Assembly: GCF_020283565.1 (NCBI RefSeq)
Contig: NC_060062.1
Coordinates: forward strand, 25,728,251-25,792,250
Source of the DNA: Trifolium pratense
Taxonomy: Eukaryota > Streptophyta > Magnoliopsida > Fabales > Fabaceae
Length of the DNA: 64,000 nt
Direction: 5' to 3'
The first letter of the stretch is position 1. Every line of letters starts with the position of its first letter. Below, one piece after another: positions 11,250 through 24,149 of this stretch. A model generated the notes under the pieces. That model had not been told where the DNA came from, searched no databases, and saw nothing but the letters and a program-made list of their open reading frames with translations. Made by a program: the position numbers and the translations under genes.

Positions 11250-14200
11250 ATGAGATCTTTTATGACGTTTCTTCTCTACTTTGGTTTCCAAATATTGGTG
11301 TATTGCATGCCATTTGCAACGGTTGCTGTTGCTTTGAGTTCAAAGACTGATAAGCTTGCTTTGCTTGCATTGAAAGAAAAGCTTACAAATGGTGCACCGG
11401 ATTCTCTTCCATCATGGAACGAGTCTCTACATTTCTGTGAATGGCAGGGTGTTACATGTGGTCGTCGTCATATGAGAGTCGTTGCCTTGCATTTGGAAAA
11501 TCAAACATTGGGTGGTACTCTTGGACCATCCGTGGGAAATCTAACATTTCTGAGAATGCTACAACTTACAAATGTTAACTTGTATGGTGAAATTCCAAGT
11601 CAAGTTGGTCGTTTAAAGCGATTGCAAGTTCTTAACAATCTGCATGGTGAGGTTCCTATGGAGCTCACAAATTGCACGAATATCAAGGTAATTCTTTTGC
11701 GCAGCAACCGACTCAGTGGAAGAGTTCCAACATGGCTTGACTCAATGATGCAACTTACTCAGTTGAATCTTGCTACCAATAATCTAGTTGGTACTATTCC
11801 GTCTTCCGTGGGAAATGTTTCATCACTCCAAAAATTATCATTTGGAGATAATAGCTTGAAAGGAAGCATACCTTATTCTTTGGGGGCTGCTTCTATTATG
11901 AACAAGTTCATCAAGTGGTGCACGGTGCACCACTTATCAATAACCGATAACGAATACGAATTTTATAAAATTCACCGTTGGATAGAAAGTTTATATCATA
12001 TAGATCATCCATGTAAATTTTTAAAAAAATTGAAAATCATTTGATGTGTTATTGAGACCTATAAAATTTAACGGTATTTAATAAAATTCATAAAGCGTTA
12101 ATTTTGATGAGTCTCGATAACATATCAAATGATTTTCAATTTTTTAAAAAATTTATATGGATGATCTATACGATATAAATTTTCTATCCAACGGTAGATT
12201 TTATAAAATTCGTATTAGTTATAGAGTTATTGACAAGTGGTGCACCGTGCACCACTTGTCTTACTCTTTCATTTTAGGCAAAGCCTTCTTTGGGTATGTT
12301 GTCAAGTTTGAATCTACTGATTCTAGACTCAAATAATTTATCAGGTGAAATCCCTCATTCTCTTTACAACCTATCAAATATTCAAGTTTTTGATCTTGGG
12401 CCAAACAATCTTTTCGGTAGTCTTCCATCAAATATGCATCTTGCTTTTCCCAATCTTAAAAAATTCTATATTGGATCGAACCAAATAAGTGGAACTTTTC
12501 CGTCTTCATTATTAAACCTCACTGAACTACAAGTGTTGGATATACCATACAATACTTTTGTTGGGTCAATACCTCTTACTTTGGGTCAATTAAATAAACT
12601 TGAGTCGTTTAATATTGGAGGTAATAATTTTGGGAGTGGAGGAGCTCATGATTTGGATTTTCTTTCATCGCTAACCAACTGTACTCAATTGTCAAAGATA
12701 TATATTTTTGACAATGGATTTGGTGGTGTGTTGCCGAACATTATAGGAAACTTTTCCACCCATCTCCGTTTGCTTCATATGGAATATAATCAAATACATG
12801 GAGTGATACCAGAAAGAATTGGACAACTAATTGGTTTAACTGACTTAGAAATTGGAAACAATTTCCTAGAGGGAACAATTCCAGATTCAATAGGAAATCT
12901 TAAGGATATAGGATCATTGGGCTTTCAAGATAACAAATTATCTGGTAACATCCCTATAGTCATTGGTAATCTTACCATGTTATCCGAACTAGATCTATCT
13001 GGAAACAAATTGGAAGGAAGCATTCCAATTTCAATAAGAAATTGCACCAAAATGCAGAAGTTAAGTTTCTCTAGTAACAAATTGAGTGGTCATATGCCCG
13101 ATCAAACATTTGGCTATCTAGATGGTTTAATTTATCTTGACTTGTCCAACAACTCCTTCACCGGCCCTATTCCTTCAGAGTTTGGTAACTTGAAACATAT
13201 TTCGCAATTGAATCTAAGCTTAAATAAATTGTCTGGTGAAATTCCTAACGATTTAGCTTCTTGCTTAGATTTGACACAGCTTGTGTTGGGTGGAAACTTC
13301 TTCCATGGAACTATACCTTTGTTCTTGGGCTCCTCTTTAAGATCACTTGAAATCATAGACCTTTCTAGCAATAATTTCTCAAGCATAATCCCATTTGAAC
13401 TAGAAAATCTAACATATTTGTATAAGTTGGACTTATCATTTAACAATCTCTATGGTGAGGTTCCCTTAGGAGGTGTCTTTAGCAATGTCACAACAATTTC
13501 ACTAACTGGAAATAAGAATCTTTGTGGAGGGATACCTCAATTGAAGCTTCCTAAATGTTTTAGGGCGCCTTCCAAGAAACACAAAAAATCTCTCAAAAAG
13601 AAACTTATCCTCATTAGTGTAATTGGTGGGATTTTGTTCTCTTTCATAGCTTTTATAACTGTCCATTTCCTTACGAGAAAAACCAAAAGGTTACCTTCTT
13701 CACCATCTTTGCAAAACGGGAACTTGAGGGTTACTTATGGTGAATTACATGAAGCAACCAATGGTTTTTCTTCATCTAACTTGGTAGGAGCAGGAAGCTT
13801 TGGATCTGTTTACAAAGGATCACTTCTCCACTTTGAAAGACCTATTGTTGTAAAGGTGTTGAATCTTCAAACACGTGGAGCAGCAAAGAGTTTCATGGCA
13901 GAATGCAAAGCTCTGGGAAAGATGAAGCACCGGAATCTTGTCAAGGTCCTAACTTGTTGTTCAAGTGTTGATTATAATGGTGAAGACTTTAAAGCTATAG
14001 TTTTCGAGTTCATGCCTAATGGGAGTCTAGAAAAGTTATTGTATGATAGTGAAGGGTCTGGCAATCATAATCTCAGCTTCAAACAAAGGGTAGACATTGC
14101 TATTGATGTAGCTCATGCACTTGATTATCTACACAATGATACAGAGCAAGCCGTAGTTCACTGTGATATTAAGCCAAGCAATGTTCTTCTTGATGATGAC

Positions 14201-14922
14201 TTTGTAGCCCACTTGGGAGACTTTGGCTTAGCAAGGCTCATTCATGGAGGGATAGGACATTCAACTAATGATCAAGTTAGTTCCTCCACAATAATTAAGG
14301 GAACTATAGGATATGTTCCTCCTGGTAAGTTCTTTATATCTCTTGCTTATTACTATCCATCAAATTGTTAGCCATGATAATTTATTTTTGTTTAGATTAT
14401 ATAGAAATTATTACAACGTGTACTATTTCAAAGTAATTACTTTTTTAGCAGTGCCACTCAAAAAATTTAGGCCTGACGTTGACAATAATCTCATTCAAAT
14501 TCTTTTAATTAAAGTGTTACATTTTGTTCAATTTTTCCTGAATACTTGAAATTGTTGGTTGAAAAGAGTATGGAGCAGGTGGTCAAGTATCACTCCAGGG
14601 AGATATCTACGGCTACGGGATTCTTCTTTTAGAAATGCTCACCGGAAAGAGGCCAACAAATATCATGTTTAATGAGAATCTAAGCCTACACAAATTTTGC
14701 AAGATGAAAATCCCAGAAGGAATCCTTGAGATAGTAGATTCACATTTGCTTTTGCCATTTGTTGAAGGTCAAACAGGAATTGTTGAAAACAAAATCAAAA
14801 AGTGTTTGGTGATGTTTGCTGGAATTGGAGTTGCATGTTCAGAAGAGTTTCCTGCTCATCGAATGCTGATAAAAGATGTTATAGTTAAGCTAAATGAAAT
14901 CAAATCAAAGTTTCCATGCTAG
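11250..14922 (+). CDS. LRR receptor-like kinase (LRR-XII), open frame interrupted by a MITE in the LRR region
   Basis: Coding blocks are 11250-11884, 12295-14324 (or 12286 if the first TSD copy is skipped) and 14567-14922, with a phase-1 intron at 14325-14566. Without the MITE and one TSD copy the coding length is 3021 nt (1006 aa), normal for the family. Order: signal peptide, LRRNT cap (DKLALLALKEKLTN ... SWNESLHFCEWQGVTC), about 20 LRRs of the GxIPxxLGNL type, transmembrane helix at about 13603-13671, then a non-RD Ser/Thr kinase (GAGSFGSVYKG, HCDIKPSN, DFGLAR). The MITE at 11885-12285 introduces stops (first at 12042). One LRR looks short (RLQVLNNLHGEVP lacks the usual LDLSxN residues). 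GDIYGYG has Gly where the paralogue has Ser. The intron acceptor is AAG rather than TAG. Expected to be a plasma-membrane receptor; it may be a pseudogene or spliced around the insertion. Confidence 0.9.
11885..12285 (+). mobile_element. 401-bp Mutator-like MITE inserted in a kinase LRR exon
   Basis: It is flanked by the perfect 9-bp duplication TTCTTTGGG (11876-11884 and 12286-12294). Both ends start GGCT and carry GTGGTGCACGGTGCACCAC palindromes about 25 bp in. The body is a long inverted repeat matching the MITE at 10146-10529. Excision leaving one TSD copy rejoins the LRR frame without error. A possible splice acceptor (TTTTAG|GCAAAG) lies 9 bp before its right end. Confidence 0.9.
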
Positions 14923-15707
14923 GAACCATTGATATACTCTGATAAGAAAATATATTTTCAATGTAATTTTTTTTTATCCATCAAGTGTGTTTCTTTTTGT
15001 TCTGTTCGTTTGAATTACAATTGCAATGTATTGTGATAACAATTTGTGTTTGTAGTTGGTTTCAATAAACGCATGGTATTGTTTGAAAATGTTGTTGGTT
15101 AACATATATGCAAGTAATTATTGTTTGGCAATTTTGTTTTATGAAAACTAATTTTTATGGGACACTGCGAGGAGAATTTATATGTTAATGGCCTGAGTTT
15201 TTTTTTTTTTTAATAAGATGGCGGGACTAATATGCCTTTTATTTGGCAGTTTGGGCAAAATGCACTCATATGTCATTTAAGTTTTACGTTTGTATTAGAT
15301 AGGTCCTTTAAGTATTTTAAGTTACAAATAGGACATTTAAGTTTTACGTTTATATCAAATAGTTCCTTTAAGTTTTTGAAGTAACAAATAAGACCATATA
15401 TAATAATTTTTGCTTTAGACTTGACTTATTATGAAAAGTGGAGTGTGATAATGTCTTTAATGGGTGATTTTAAGACATGCACTAACTAGCCTAGTAGCAA
15501 TATTTCTTTCCTACCACCAAGTACTTTCTCCATTACAAAACTGGGACGTTTACGCCCTAGAATTTCGGCGCTTTGCATATGAACAAAGAGTGATAGTTTT
15601 GATTCATTGAAAATCCTACTGTGTACTGAGTATTAAAAAAATAAAAAATCATGCACTAGCAGTCTAACACTATAATGATGCTGCCAGAGTTTATGTCGCC
15701 ATTGTTT
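14923..15707. other. 3' flank of the kinase and spacer
   Basis: 14923-15155 is a close copy of 1295-1490, so the tandem duplication includes the 3' flank. 15230-15420 has repeated TTTAAGTTTTACGTTT and GTCCTTTAAGT words, a decayed MITE. The remainder shows nothing up to the EGY2 stop codon. Confidence 0.6.
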
Positions 15708-18700
15708 CTAGAAACTTGCGAGGGTTTCGTCTATAAACGGGAAAGGATACGGCAAGCAAACTAACAAGCCTAAGAGCAAAACTGTTACACCAAGAGCAAC
15801 ATACTTGTCATCTGGTTCAGTTATTTCATTGGATAGAGGAGAAATTGGACCTCTTTGCAAGAAGAATATAAGAGCTACCCAGTAGAAAGCTACATCATTA
15901 AGCAGTGATGAGAGTCCAAGCAACACAATTGAAAATCCCGTGAAGCGATTCGAAGCCTGTGAAATAGACTCAAGTTAGAAAAGTAATTACTCTAATAGAC
16001 CAATGGTATTATTTCAGATAATGGAAAAACCGAGTTAATTTCACATGTAAATGTTAACTTGTTAAATGTTATGTGATACCTTTCTTCCCCATAGGGAAAA
16101 AGAAATTCTCCCTCCATCGAGTTCTCCGGCGGGAATACTGTTGATGGCATTGATAAGGAGTCCTGCCCAAGCCCAAATCACAAGAGGATTGATAGAAATT
16201 GGAGTTCCTTCCTTGAGAACGTTACCAAGAAGCAGCTTCGCTAAAACAGTACATATATAAAAGTTACCACATGTTTATTTTCTAAAATAGTAAACAAAAT
16301 ATTGGTTGGCAAACCCAACAGTTATGGGTATAAAATAATTTGTTGATATAGATTAATATGATAGGATGAAACCCACAAATGAATGCAAGCAAAAGTTTAT
16401 CAAAAGTGTATAGCTTACCAATGCCACCAGCAAGAAATGACTCGTGAAAGACAGAAGGATCAACAACAACACCAATACCGTCACTTGGAGGTATAAAAAA
16501 ACCAAGAAGCAGAAGCACAAGACCAACTGTATATCCAGCTATTGGTCCGGCAACCGCAATCTTGAGCAAATCTTCACGATTAGATACTATGCTTCTTATC
16601 CTTGTAATTGAACCAAAAGAGCCTATCTGCCACCAAATTAGGCATCAAAATTTCTGTTGTAGTTACACGTCAAAAACAGTACATTGTCACCAAAGAAATA
16701 TAGTTGGCCAATACCAAAATTGTACATATCACCAAATTGAGTCCATTTGAATCTTGAAAGCATTCCAAAACATATTAAATTATATGCATCCTCTGAATAG
16801 ATTATATATTTTTTTAAGCAACTCTAAATAGTTTACATATGAAAAGAATGATGCGTCTCGATTAATATATTATGTCAGTTACTTTAATTGAAGAAATAAA
16901 ATATATTTATAAAAGACACGCATAGTCGCACAATTGGTATTAGAAGATCAATATTTTTATCATACAACCTGCCAGCTAGGAACAAAGTACGGGACCCCAA
17001 GCTTAACTCCAAGACTTTGGGCAACTAGAAAGTGAGCAAGTTCGTGTACCCCCAGAACAAGTGCAGTAACAAGGGCTCCAGGTAGGCCATCCTTTAACAA
17101 ATTCAGATTGTCAACAGTTGATCTGGAACATCAATGATAATATTTTGGTGAAACCTCAAAACACATCTATGATATGAAACAATATTGAAACCTCAAAGTG
17201 TATTACCCTACAAACCTTTGACATGTTGTATGATTTATTCTTATTAAAGGTGGAACAGAATTCATTATTAATAACTAAAGCATTTACTGAGAACATTCTG
17301 TTAAATAAACAGAGCCTAATAGATCAATAGTGTACATGAATCTAATAGATCAATATTTGTTGTGAGGACTGTTCTCAGCATGGTACTTGAAGAAAGGAGT
17401 GGATGAAGCTAGATCAGTACAGAAAACAATTTCATGACAAAGGTTGTAGGGAAATATGCTTCCTCTAACAGATAGTAGTAAGAAATGACGAGAAAAGGTA
17501 CAAGAAAAATGCTCACAATAAATTTGATTGCAAATCAGGAACATTGCGAAGCAGCAAGGTAAACACTGTGACCAGTCCAAAAGATGCAGCAGCAAACCAC
17601 TCAGGTAAAACTACAAAGATAAACAATAGCATAAGTATAATCATGAGGATCACTATTTGCTAAAAATAAAAAAGAACACGATGATTGACAATTTTGAAGG
17701 AGTTAAATAAGTACGAGTTGTCTCTGGTTGTAAGGTAGTTCTTGGAATGACAACGGCCACTGGCTTATCATCCTCAGGATTGACTAGAAGGAAAAGCCTG
17801 TATTCATCTCCAAATTTATCCTACAATAATTGTTTTTACAGAAATCTAGTTCAGGTGTTATTGCAACATGGAATGACTCACAAATAAGCTTATGAAATGA
17901 AACAGAAATAAAACATACTTGCAATCTCTTTGATATCTTATCATAACTTTTAGAAGCTTGCCCCCGCAGGTTTCCTTTGAACAACACTCCACCCTAGGAG
18001 AAAAAACAGAACCCATTCTTCATGCAACAAGACAATTGTGTATATGCAAAAAGAAATAGAGGAAAGATAGGCACACCTCGTAAGGATCCTGGCTTGTTAC
18101 AAAAAAAGTATCAAAGCCAAACACTTGATCTTTAAGGATATCGATTGTTTCCTTGGGAATTTTTATTACATTATCCAGCTGTTTGGGGCATATAAAGGAC
18201 AGACAGAAACACATAAGAGGAATGCAAAAACAAAAAAAAAGGAGAATCAGAATGGCTCAAATATAGTACGAAACACTGAGCATAAAATATAACCACCTTC
18301 ACTCCTGGCAGAGGTGATCCACTGGCAACTTCTATATTATCTGTATTCTGTTTTGATCACAAGCCCAAAGAACAATAGATCAAAAAAATAGGACACCATG
18401 CTCCTTACTCTAAAGGACACGATTTTCTCTTTCTTTTATAATGTTTCTGTTCATTATGGAAAATAATGTAAATTTGGAAAATGATGATTAGCAAATGAGA
18501 TTGTATATTACCAATTAGACTATCGACCTGATGACTTAAATACCAAGTTGATCAACAACTACTGACTAACAAAATTAGGTCCTGTTTTATGGATTTATTT
18601 TAGACAAATAACAAAGACATGGACTAATTAGAGGACATAGTTGTGAACATCTTCAATGTGAAACTGAAACCAGGTGCATTTTTCATCAAGTAGTTTATCT

Positions 18701-21700
18701 ACTCTTTTGATTGATTGTTGTCACAAAAGTGATAAGTACAAACCAACAAAAAGAAATACACATAATTGCAACTCAAAAAGGGAAAACGTTTCATGCATTA
18801 TGAGTAATGAAAACATAGGCATAACCACACACATCAAGGAAGGGAATATGCACAAAACACACTACAAGAAAGTGGTGGAGCAAAACTAAATCATTCTTCG
18901 TCTCTCTTAATTTATTCAAGTCATTCTTTGTTTGTGAGCTTGTACATGGCCTTTTTCCCACAATAGCAACATTCTACATCATTTGTATCACACTACAAAC
19001 AAGATTGTGATCTTGATCTTCTTGGTCCACCTTGTCTCTTTTACTGACTCCTCCATTGCTCAAACTCCTCCAGATTTACTATATGATCTTCATTATTAAT
19101 ATTCTCATTTCTAATCATTCTCTAATTGGCTTATAAAATTACAGCACCTCATTCCACTTTAACGTTGTTCTCCCTACAAGCAATGTCTAAACTAGAGGTT
19201 CATAAGATCTTGATTGTATTTTATCATTCATATCTAGTAGTTGGTTTACTGTCTCATTGATTGTATTAATGTAGTCACGGATATTTCCATCTCCATTTAC
19301 AATTGGTATATCTCTATCTTCAAATATAAACACTCTCGAGCTTCTCTCATAGTTTCTTCCGTACTATCTCCTTCAACACCATGTATTTGATCATGGGAGG
19401 TAGAGCTAAATGAATCTTATGCACGATCTTCTATTGGATTCTACTCAAATAAATTGTATTCACGGTAGTCTGCTTTTCCTCCTATAAAGTCTGCTTAAGC
19501 CATTGTTCCCCCAAGAGTTACTGAATGGTACTCTTCCAAAATATAAAATTTATTTCCCATAGAATAATAGGAACTAAAACGTAGTGTTTTAAGCCATGAC
19601 TTTGATACATCTATTAATTATGGAAACACACACAAAAAACACCGCAAAGAAAGTGTAGATCAGACAAAATTTACTTGATTCAGCACCTATTTAATTATGA
19701 CCATGGAAACGCTGCAACAAACTATTCAATACCTCAAATAAGATTACAAGCTCTATAGAAACTTGAAAACCCGCCCCAAGTTGTGCTACCCTGCAAACTT
19801 GAGTACCCAACTAAAGAGTTAAAAGAAATGATAAACAGTCGGTAACTATAGACACTACAGTTAGTTGGTCACTTGACTCAATGACTTAGATGTAGACGCT
19901 TTAACTCTTCAGAGAAGCCCTCTTTATAGTGGTGGCGTGGGGCCTTTTCCAACAACGAGTATGTGGACATTAATAACTTTTCACATTTTCAAAACCTTTA
20001 AAAAAATTCATCTCCTTCTTCTACATATCAATGAGAGCTTCTTAATAATCAAAATAGTAATTCCAAGAACATAGCAATTTACTATGTTTTGAAATAACTA
20101 ACTAGAATGAATTTTCCCATGAGTAATTGTGCGTTTGGAAGTGATTCAATAAGATATTAAACAAATGAAACAATAATGCTGAAACTTTGTTGACATAACT
20201 ATTTCTTACCAAATTGAATATAATATAACATATAAATAAGTCGAGCATTACCTGCACAATATTTTGATCATTATTTTCATCACTAAACTTGTTTAGCTGT
20301 TCTGCATCTACAGGCGGAGGGTTACTTTGCTCAACAGAATCCTTCAAAGATTGTGTTTCTTCATTTTTATGTTCTTCTTTCTCCTAGGTAAGTTTCAAAA
20401 TTGTATTGTCAAGGAATAAGTATGGAAAAATAAAGGTCAACATGTAAAGCTAACAACCATTATTTCTTATAATGTGTGAATGTGATGAGGTGCATGAAAA
20501 AGAATATACAAATGTACAAGGATAATAAGTTCTACCTTCTTAGATACCACTTCATGATATTCAAATGATTGACTTTACAATTTTGATTTCCTCACACACC
20601 CGTTATCTCAAACTACTTCTACACTTCCTCGCCCTATGTATCTCTGTGTTTTTCCCATTACATCATCTAACACTTCCCTCACTTTCTTTCTCTTCCCTTT
20701 CTATCTCTTTATTTCATACATTACTCATACACCCCCACCACCACCCACATCCAATTTCAGACAATCACTACTCAGTACTCCTTTTGTTCCACAATTACTG
20801 ACTCATTTGACCATTTCACACAGATTAAGAAAAGTGTATAAATGAAAGAGTGAGAAAATTATTTTTTTTTTTTTATTAACCCTCCGGTTCCTAGGGGAAG
20901 GGAGCCCGGTAATCCAGAGTTCAACCGCGATCTAAAAAAGTAATTAATATTGCATTAAAAATTGAAAAGGTTCATTCATTTTGTAACAATTTTAATACAA
21001 ATGTGTTGCTTCTTGGGAGACGGAGGGAGTATTCCTTAGTTCATACTCGTATTTCTCCGTCACAACATCATATGGGACCTGGGACCTTAAATTCTCCATG
21101 TTCTAAAACCATTTTCATCTAAATAATCTTGTAATCTATAAAGTACTAACACAGACATCAAACACGATACTGACACGGCTAATAATTTATTGAATAAAAA
21201 TAATCAAGTGTAATCACATATGTCGGACATGTGACACGCCTTCAATTAGAAGTGGTTGAAGTGTCGGTGCTACTTAACTCGTAAACAAAATTGAAAATCC
21301 TGACTATGTTATCCACACTGTACAGAAATGCTGCCACTATAACTAATCTAACTATCTTACTTAATAAAGAGAATCAACATGCAATGAATTTGTAACCAAT
21401 TTTTACAAACTTCACTTCGAATCAAATTAATCCTTACTTACGCTAGATATATCAAATTACAAGAATGAATGCAAAAACAGAAACTGAAACAGAAACAGTA
21501 AACAGTAAAAACGGAAATTACCTCCTCATTGTCACCGTCAGACTCATTAACACTACAAGCAATCCGTCTTTTTCCAGTAGGACTCAACTTTAACGAACTC
21601 CGACGCGAATAACGGAAACGGTTAGAAGGATGAAATCGAAGATTGAATTGAAAGCAAGAAGTGCAGCAGTGCGAAGAAGGAACGACGCGAAAAGTAGAAG

Positions 21701-21722
21701 GTGATGGTAGTGAGAGATTCAT
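15708..21722 (-). CDS. EGY2: EGY2-type chloroplast membrane metalloprotease (site-2 protease family)
   Basis: Eleven exons on the minus strand: 21722-21522, 20383-20252, 18347-18297, 18178-18077, 17993-17919, 17820-17715, 17610-17517, 17122-16969, 16626-16419, 16240-16080 and 15956-15708. They total 1533 nt, 510 aa, with all junctions GT/AG and phase-consistent. A Ser/Arg-rich N-terminus fits a plastid transit peptide. Landmarks are the EGY signature GNLRG (169-173), the zinc-binding HELAH (280-284), the second S2P motif NSIPAGELDGG (408-418, metal ligand Asp416) and about seven hydrophobic segments. Family knowledge: EGY proteins are ATP-independent intramembrane proteases of chloroplast membranes, and EGY2 is tied to thylakoid and photosystem regulation. 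It is assigned to EGY2 by the VFGFDTFFVTSQ and FHESFLAGGI blocks. All catalytic residues are present, so it should be active. The large intron 2 holds a copia gag remnant. Confidence 0.95.
18900..19360 (-). pseudogene. Ty1/copia-type gag remnant inside EGY2 intron 2
   Basis: Minus strand at about 19330-19200 reads GNIRDYINTINETVNQLLDM, like the UBN2/gag domain of plant copia elements. Further on, at about 18970-18930, is a zinc-knuckle-like CCYCGKKGHVQAH, which needs a one-base frameshift. Stops interrupt both. No LTRs, integrase or RT are seen nearby. It is an old degenerate insertion and explains part of the 1.9-kb intron. Confidence 0.5.
20865..20945. repeat. Short dispersed repeat, SINE-like piece, in EGY2 intron 1
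   Basis: A T-run followed by ACCCTCCGGTTCCTAGGGG and a word resembling GGTAATCCAGAGTT, similar to part of the 265-bp satellite unit (CCGGTAATCCATAATTTGTC at about 40787) and to 22490-22580. It is probably a SINE fragment; no A/B box is convincing. Confidence 0.3.
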
Positions 21723-24149
21723 GGTTTAGTTTTGGAGAAAAGAATGAGTTTAGGTTGAATGAAACTCTAACGCCATGAAAATGAATGAGAATGAGAAGTG
21801 AAGAAGAAGAAGAACAAGTAGAGGTAGAAAGGAGAAGTGACGCGAGGCAAGGAGAACCAATTATCCGATATTTTTATTTTTATTTTGTTAATTATTATTA
21901 TTAAAATAAAAAAAAAATAAAAAAAAAAAAACCCGCGCAAAGATATTTATTATTTTCCTATGTTTTTTCTAGGACTAGGACTATGATTAGGACAAGTGAA
22001 AGTAGCGAAGTTTTGAGGGCCAATGAGGGTTTGACACTTAAGTGGATTAAGGAACTTAGAAAGATTTAGATTTTTTTTCTTTTGTCAAGTATAATGTATT
22101 CGCCGTCGAGTATAATGTATTCGCCGTAAATTCTACCTTTTAACGTAGATAAGTTAGATGATTGAGGTTCGAATTTCAATCTCCTACACATATATAATGT
22201 AATGTTCTTTTTTTATGTAGGAAGAATAAAAAATTTGTTATACTCAACAGAAAATAAAAAATTACAATGTTCTTTTAATGTCATGCTCAACAGATCCCAA
22301 GATCCATTTTTTATTTAATAGACAACAAATTTATTAATTTTAAAAGTTGATCAATTTTTATGGCAAATCTCCTGCACGTTGATCAATTTTTGTTCATCAT
22401 GCTACATGTTTTGTTTGCGCGTTGATCAATTTTTAGTGTTTTTGATATATACATTTTTTTTTTTACACAGACAAAATGGTAAAGTTATTATTGGGCTCAA
22501 GTGATTAATGAGCTTCACCAAAAAGACATATTCTGGGAGAATCCGGGTTTGATTCCTGGGTGGAACCCGGGTTTCATTTATGGTATTGAAAAAATAAATT
22601 GAAGAATTAAAATACGATAGAGTAATAAATAGTTAAGGGTATAATAGGAAAAATAGCATTAAATACTTCATTGGTAATACAAAGTGACATATATTGTGGT
22701 ACAAATTTTTCCCCAAAGTGACATATATTGTGATACGGAAGGAGTAAATAGATAACATAATACAGTATTTGTTTTTGTTATTTTTTATACTTGTTGTTAG
22801 TAGAGTTAAAATAGGTGTAAATAAGTGGGCTTAGGAACCCATGTCCAAACAGCAGCCCAAATAGAAAAAACAAATAAAATAACATAGTCTTAAAAAACAA
22901 AAGAATAGAAACAGAACATCCTGCTGTTATGGATGGTGGATGTTGAGGGATTTGAATGGAAGGTGAGGATGGAGGTAATGGTAGTTTGTAGAGATTATGT
23001 GAAAGTGATGATTAATAAGAAGATGATGATGTGTTTGTCTCTTCCCTTTTTCTCTGCTTGTTCTGTTTCTTTTTTTTTTTTTTTTGTGTTGTAGTGAGGT
23101 GGTTGTGTGGATTTTGAGTATGGTGGTGATTATGAGTGAAAGTGGTGATTATGGTTGTGTGGAATGGGGATAGTGATGATGAAGGTGGAGGTACTTTTAT
23201 TGTGGTTTCCAGCTATAGTTGCTGAAAGCTTGTGTCCATTGGGGTTAGTTGACTTTGGATTAGTGACCATTGGATTAATTGTTATAGGAAGTTTTTTTTT
23301 TTGAAATTTTCTCATCTCAGCTACTCACTTTTTCGCATACTTTCCTATCGTGCAAAAAAAATTCGGAAAATATGTTCCGAATTGTTTTTCTAGTGTAAAA
23401 TTTACACTATAAAAAATTCGAAAAACGTTTTCCGAATTGCTAGGGGGTAGGGGAGAAAGTGGGTGGGTGGAATGAGAAAATTTATTTTTTTGGACGAAAA
23501 CATGTGATTTTATTTACAGCAAAAACCCTTATAAAAAAAATATTGTAAAAAGAAATCTAAACGTATTTATATGTTATAGAACAATTAAGACAATGGTTAT
23601 CAAATGCAGACTTGGATCCTCTTATAGTTGTTCCGGCAATTTTAAAGTCTTACATTGTTTGAGAATCGAGGTCAAAAGTAATTTATATACAATAACGTTA
23701 ATAATTACACTTTTCAATCTAAGGAGACATTTTTTATATAGGACAAACCCATGAAAGAGCTTACGCCCAAAACAGAAAATTCTTCAAAAAGGTGGTGCGG
23801 AGTAGTTGAGGGTAGAACGAAACAGCTGTTGTAAGAACCATTAAATTTAGTTCAGCCGTTGCAGCATAAAAGCAGCTATAAAAGATCCAAACTTAAAGGA
23901 CTCTTATTAATTGTCAAAATTTTGAATAAATTGTTACTCCTTACTGCTGATGAAATGACTGATAATTTTTGGAATCTTGATTCAGGTAACTTTAAGCAAT
24001 ATTAATCTCCAAGGAGCATAAAAACTAGTCAATTGAATATTCATCTTTAGGATCTCACGAACAAAAAATTGATCCCTATCTTCCATTACTTGCATACAAA
24101 AACAAAACACAAACAAGGCCAACAGATTCATTCATTAACATTTTAACAT
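21723..24149. other. Intergenic region between EGY2 5' end and WIYLD gene 3' end
   Basis: Holds the EGY2 upstream sequence (purine-rich GAAGAAGAAGAAC at 21800), a SINE-like fragment near 22480-22580, decayed Stowaway-like CGGAGGGAGTA ends at about 22740, GA/TG-rich low-complexity DNA at 22920-23200, and a small inverted repeat around CGGAAAATATGTTCCGAATT at 23360-23440. No gene is supportable. Confidence 0.5.

Noticed and set aside
13132..13446. Minus-strand frame of 104 aa opposite the kinase LRRs
   Set aside because: Antisense shadow of the LRR coding sequence.
18856..18875. CACTACAAGAAAG word resembling a CACTA terminus in EGY2 intron 2
   Set aside because: No matching inverted terminus, TSD or subterminal repeats found.
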